Source of the DNA: Devosia sp. LC5
Lineage (GTDB): Bacteria; Pseudomonadota; Alphaproteobacteria; Rhizobiales; Devosiaceae
Length of the DNA stretch: 64,000 nucleotides
Direction: 5' to 3'
Assembly (NCBI RefSeq): GCF_000735585.1
Contig: NZ_JNNO01000043.1
Span: 1-64,000, forward strand
A program made the translations under genes and the position numbers. How positions within the stretch are numbered: position 1 is the first letter of the stretch; each line of letters begins with the position of its first letter. Shown one piece after another: positions 60,639 through 64,000 of the stretch. The notes under the pieces are model-generated. The model was not told where the DNA came from and ran no database searches. It worked only from the letters and a program-made list of their open reading frames with translations.

Positions 60639-62015
60639 TCAACTGAACGCCACGCCGAGCGCCTGGTCGATGGCATCGGTGATCGCGTCGATGTCCGATG
60701 CCGTCGCCACCAGCGCTGGCGCGAGGCAAATGACATTGTTTAACCCCGGCACCGAGCGGTTCGAGGCACCGATCAGCACGCCCCGTGCCGCGGCCTGTGC
60801 CACGATCTGCGAGATACTCTTTTCACTGACCGGCTCCTTGGTGCTGCGGTCCAGTACCAGTTCCATGCCCTGAAACAGGCCCATGCCGCGGACGTCGCCG
60901 ACCACGGCATGCTTGTCCTGCAAGGCCAGCAGGTTCTGTCGCAGGCGCGCGCCCATGGCGAGGCAATTGTCCAGCAACCCTTCCTCCTCGATGATCCGCA
61001 AGTTCTCCAGGGCGGCGGCAGGTCCGCCGGCGCAGCCGCCAAAGGTCGAGATATCGCGGAAATGCGCCATCGGATCGGCGGCATCCTTGAACAGCTCGAA
61101 GATCGCCTCGGTGGTGACCGTGCATGAAATCGCCGCATAACCCGAGGCGACGCCCTTGGCCATGGTCACGAAATCAGGCTTGATGCCGAAATTCTGGTAT
61201 CCGAACCACGTTCCGGTGCGCCCGAGACCGCAGACCACTTCGTCGATATGCAGCAGGATATCGTATTTGCGGCAAATCTCCTGCACGCGGTCCCAATAGC
61301 CCTTGGGCGGTACGATGACGCCGCCGCCTGCAGTGATCGGTTCGAGGCACAGTAGGCCGATACTGTCCGGGCCTTCGCGCAGGATCACCTCCTCGATGGC
61401 ATCGGCGCAGCGCTCACCATAATTGTCCCCCTCCCACTGCTTTCGATATTCGAGACAGTGCGGCACCATGACGAAACCGTCGGGATAGGGGCCATACATG
61501 GCCGCGCGTTCCGGCTGCCCGCCGGCGGCGAGCGTGGCGATGGTGGTGCCGTGATAATCGCGTTCGCGATAGAGTATTTTCCACTTGCGCCCGCCATGAT
61601 GGCGTTGCGAGATCTGGCGCACCATCTTGAAGACCTTTTCGTTGGCCTCTGAACCCGAATTGCCGAAATACACTCGCGATAGGCCGGGCATCTTTTTCAG
61701 CAGCGCCTCGGCGAACCGGGCGGCCGGAATGGAACCCGCCGACTGCGCAAAATAATTCATGCGCACGAGCTGGTCGCGCACAGCATCTGCTATCGAGGTG
61801 CGCCCGTAGCCGACATTAACTGTCCAGACGCCGCCGGACAGCGCATCGAGGAATTCGCGGCCCGTCGCGTCCCACACTTTGAGCCCCTTGCCCTCCACGA
61901 TGATGCGCGGGTCGCTGGTCTCGAGCGGCTTGTGCTGCAGCATGTGGTGCCAGACATTGGCGCGATCCGCCTCGATGACGGGACGAAGATCATTGGTCTG
62001 CGGTGCTGCGATCAT
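60639..62015 (-). CDS. Class III aminotransferase, taurine-pyruvate aminotransferase-like
   Basis: A 458-residue PLP-dependent enzyme of the omega-aminotransferase group. Motifs are NSGSEANEKVFKMVRQ, RDYHGTTIATLAAGG, LLHIDEVVCGLGRTGTWFGY with the PLP Asp, and FVTMAKGVASGYAAISCTV with Schiff-base Lys287. The N-terminus (ADRANVWHHMLQHKP) matches taurine-pyruvate aminotransferases (Tpa), which convert taurine to sulfoacetaldehyde. A neighbouring MocR regulator resembles TauR. No xsc or tauABC genes are visible in the window, so an alternative amine substrate is possible. Confidence 0.82.
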   Translation of the reverse strand: MIAAPQTNDLRPVIEADRANVWHHMLQHKPLETSDPRIIVEGKGLKVWDATGREFLDALSGGVWTVNVGYGRTSIADAVRDQLVRMNYFAQSAGSIPAARFAEALLKKMPGLSRVYFGNSGSEANEKVFKMVRQISQRHHGGRKWKILYRERDYHGTTIATLAAGGQPERAAMYGPYPDGFVMVPHCLEYRKQWEGDNYGERCADAIEEVILREGPDSIGLLCLEPITAGGGVIVPPKGYWDRVQEICRKYDILLHIDEVVCGLGRTGTWFGYQNFGIKPDFVTMAKGVASGYAAISCTVTTEAIFELFKDAADPMAHFRDISTFGGCAGGPAAALENLRIIEEEGLLDNCLAMGARLRQNLLALQDKHAVVGDVRGMGLFQGMELVLDRSTKEPVSEKSISQIVAQAAARGVLIGASNRSVPGLNNVICLAPALVATASDIDAITDAIDQALGVAFS

Positions 62016-62097
62016 GAAGAATATCCCTGTGGACGCGTCCGGGAGGTTCGGACGGTAGTGAAAAAAGATGCCGGTAAGTTCGCCCCGGACCTGGCTG

Positions 62098-63615
62098 TCA
62101 CAGCCGGTCCATGACGCTGGACAGGATGCCGATTCCGGTGCCGATACGGTCTGCGTCTATGGCGTTGAAGCCGAGCCGCATGAAATTGGTCGGGGCGGCG
62201 CCGTCGAGAAAGAATTGCTCTCCATGTTCAACGACGACGCCTTTCTGGGCCGCTGCCCAGGCGAGTTGGCGAGTGTCCACGCCGCTGGGCGCCTCCAGCC
62301 AGAAGGCGCTGGCGCCATCCGATCCGATCCGCTTGCAGGCGTTGAGGTCCTTGCTCAGAGCGGTCTCGAGGAGGTCGCGCCGATGGGCATGCTGGGCCAG
62401 GAAACTGCGCAGATGCACGTCGTAATGGCCCTGGGCCAGGAACTCGGCGAGCATGCGCTGATTGTTGAGTGGCGGGTGCCGATACATCAGCCGCCGCAGG
62501 GCGCGCAATTCGTCGACCAGGTCCGCATCGGCCACCAGGTAGCCCAGCCGCAAGCCCGGCGAAAAAGGCTTGGACAGGCTGCTGACATAGATGATGCGGC
62601 CAGACGTGTCGCCGGCCTTGAGCGCGGGCGGCGCATCGCGGTCGAGACTGAGTTCGGCGTCGTAATCGTCCTCGATGATAACCTGGTCGTTTCTGGCAAT
62701 CATCTCCATCAGCTGGTTTCGCCGCGGACCGCTCATCGTAATGCCGGTCGGAACCTGATGGCTCGGCGTCAGGTAAATATAGTCGCTCCGGTGCAGGTCC
62801 CCGCCGATCGTCACGCCTTCCCCGTCTAGCCCATGCAGCTGGACCTGGGCGCCGTGCAGCTCGAAGATCGACAACGCGTCCCGATAGCCGGGTGTTTCCA
62901 GCGCGACCGTGGTGTCGCGGCTCATCAGCAGGTTGGCGATCAGGTAAAGCGCGTTCTGCGAACCGATGGTGATCAGGATCTCATTGGGCCGGGCCCAGAT
63001 GCCGCGCTTGGGCAGGACCCGTGTGCGCAGCTGTTCCACCAGCATTTCATCGTCGCGGTCGAACCGGTCGTTGAGCCAGAGGCTCGCGCTGTCCGGTTTC
63101 ATCGACTGACGCGACGCCTCACGCCACTGCCGTAGCGGAAACAGGTTGCGCATCGGCTGTCCATAGACGAATGGGTAGGGGTAGCGCGCCCAATCCTGCG
63201 GCTTGGCGACGCTGGATTTCGAGCCGGGATTCAGCTTGAAACGGGTTTCCCAGTCCGGGCCGCGCCCGTCCAAGTCCTCCGGGGTCTGCGCGATCCCGTA
63301 AGTGTCCTCGCCAAATCCGGGCGCGTCGGCATAGGGAGCGTTGAGGAAGAATCCCTTCTTGGGGCGGCTGACGATATAGCCGCTGTCGACCAGGCTCTCG
63401 TAGACTACATTGACGGTGTTGCGGGAAATCGCCAGCCGGTCGGCCAGCTTGCGGCATGAGGGCAGAGGGGCGTGCGCAGGGAAACGACCGCTGAGAATGG
63501 CGGACACCAGCGACTTGCGCAACTGGTCCTGCAAGCCCCGGCCATGGTCTAGCTGAACCGGAAAGAGATGTTCATTCACGTGCCGCTCCGCATCTGAGTG
63601 GTCACAGCCATGCAA
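62098..63615 (-). CDS. MocR/TauR-type transcriptional regulator (GntR HTH + aminotransferase domain)
   Basis: The 505-residue protein has an N-terminal GntR winged helix (LPSCRKLADRLAISRNTVNVVYESLVDSGYIVSRP; key: SCRKLADRL and TVNVVYESL) and a C-terminal class I aminotransferase-like domain with PLP Lys349 in SSLSKPFSPGLRLGYLV. That is the PLP-binding MocR family, of which TauR activates taurine catabolism. It precedes the aminotransferase on the same strand, 82 bases apart, and faces a divergent gene at 63939. TauR regulation of the neighbour is inference from family and position. The ATG at 63615 is used; an earlier start is not excluded. Confidence 0.88.
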   Translation of the reverse strand: MHGCDHSDAERHVNEHLFPVQLDHGRGLQDQLRKSLVSAILSGRFPAHAPLPSCRKLADRLAISRNTVNVVYESLVDSGYIVSRPKKGFFLNAPYADAPGFGEDTYGIAQTPEDLDGRGPDWETRFKLNPGSKSSVAKPQDWARYPYPFVYGQPMRNLFPLRQWREASRQSMKPDSASLWLNDRFDRDDEMLVEQLRTRVLPKRGIWARPNEILITIGSQNALYLIANLLMSRDTTVALETPGYRDALSIFELHGAQVQLHGLDGEGVTIGGDLHRSDYIYLTPSHQVPTGITMSGPRRNQLMEMIARNDQVIIEDDYDAELSLDRDAPPALKAGDTSGRIIYVSSLSKPFSPGLRLGYLVADADLVDELRALRRLMYRHPPLNNQRMLAEFLAQGHYDVHLRSFLAQHAHRRDLLETALSKDLNACKRIGSDGASAFWLEAPSGVDTRQLAWAAAQKGVVVEHGEQFFLDGAAPTNFMRLGFNAIDADRIGTGIGILSSVMDRL

Positions 63616-63938
63616 TTTGCGCGCCAGCTCGCCGTCAACGTGCGTCGACCAACGAACTCGGTTCCGTGAGGCTGTGCGTCGCCTAATGCGTCACAGGTTT
63701 TTCATGTGCATCCTCAGCAAGTTAGCTCGCGTTTCTCACGACGAAATGAGGGAAACGACTTCTTTGGGGCCGCCGACGGGCATCTCTCTTTTGCGTGGCG
63801 CCGCTGTCATCTGACACAAGCCCGCCACCAATCTGGCCCTACCGCCCATCGAATAGGCAAACCTATGATCAGCCTACAAAGACGGCAAGACCGCATCGGC
63901 GTGCTGTCGGTTTCTTGCAATCGAAGGGACAGTGAGCA
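63616..63938. promoter_or_regulatory. Divergent control region of the TauR-like gene and the right-edge gene
   Basis: 323 bases between two divergent starts, with no gene supported. AAGGGACAGTGAGCA precedes ATG 63939. Sequences resembling half-sites of MocR regulators (ATCTGGCCCTACCG at 63830 and GCAAACCTATGATC at 63857) are visible, but they are too loose to claim a site. Confidence 0.35.
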
Positions 63939-64000
63939 ATGTATCTCCAAGCGACATCCGTCACACCGCGCCGCCTCCTGCGTCATCTGGTCGTCGCGGC
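63939..64000 (+). CDS. Start of a gene cut by the window edge, probably exported
   Basis: ATG 63939 after AAGGGACAGTGAGCA opens MYLQATSVTPRRLLRHLVVA and runs off the right edge. The Arg-Arg plus hydrophobic start suggests a signal peptide or first membrane span. Given the TauR-like and Tpa-like neighbours, a taurine transport component is a candidate, but 20 residues cannot settle it. Confidence 0.4.
   Translation, partial: MYLQATSVTPRRLLRHLVVA

Overview
The window reads as a GC-rich alphaproteobacterial chromosome segment, most likely Hyphomicrobiales and possibly Devosia-like. That assignment is inference. It rests on the folE / IscU-like / yidD / thrS neighbourhood, the fused cysNC, a DUF2336 protein, a transglutaminase-like BTLCP protease, and a MocR (TauR-type) regulator beside a taurine-type aminotransferase. 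No phage, IS element, CRISPR array or rRNA is visible. One tRNA-Thr(UGU) is present.

Layout. (1) 1-9011 is core metabolism: the end of a rhomboid-like protein, hisI, an AraC/GyrI-like regulator, folE, an IscU-like scaffold, yidD, thrS, a small conserved-looking protein, arfB, a UDP-glucuronate-epimerase-like gene and a phosphohexomutase. (2) 9342-42000 is dominated by a large surface/exopolysaccharide locus. It holds an ExoY-type priming transferase, two paralogous Wzx-like flippases, a CDP-sugar-like five-gene module (14210-19259), and several glycosyltransferases. It also holds a secreted beta-helix protein, a Sel1-repeat protein, two O-antigen ligase/Wzy-like proteins, a Wzc/ExoP-type BY-kinase, a BTLCP protease, UDP-glucose dehydrogenase and a GMC oxidoreductase. 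I see no Wza-type export porin, so that partner lies elsewhere or is replaced. (3) 42109-51350 is mixed housekeeping: nitroreductase, SLT transglycosylase, DUF2336, NAD kinase, metallophosphoesterase, an EEP-family nuclease/phosphatase and several unknowns. (4) 51352-57701 holds tRNA-Thr, a WecG/TagA glycosyltransferase, cysD-cysNC sulfate activation, DUF1345 and the glutathione-dependent formaldehyde dehydrogenase. (5) 57840-64000 holds a cupin, an AAA ATPase, a YaiI/UPF0178 protein, a NodB-type deacetylase lipoprotein, a taurine-pyruvate-aminotransferase-like enzyme and its probable MocR/TauR regulator. A divergent gene runs off the right edge.

How it works together. UDP-glucose dehydrogenase, the UDP-glucuronate epimerase, the phosphohexomutase and the CDP-sugar module would supply nucleotide sugars. 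The ExoY-type enzyme and the glycosyltransferases would build a lipid-linked repeat unit. The flippases, Wzy-like proteins and BY-kinase would export and polymerise it.

The most unusual things are: two short single-span membrane proteins (38580-38765 and 44961-45116) sharing a gapless RG-x-MI...AxAAW motif; the CDP-sugar-like module with no recognisable CDP-glucose 4,6-dehydratase; AT-rich regulatory islands restricted mainly to the polysaccharide genes, with exact palindromes; an orphan plus-strand terminator between two minus-strand genes, suggesting a small RNA; and dispersed repeat families placed mostly between convergent genes.
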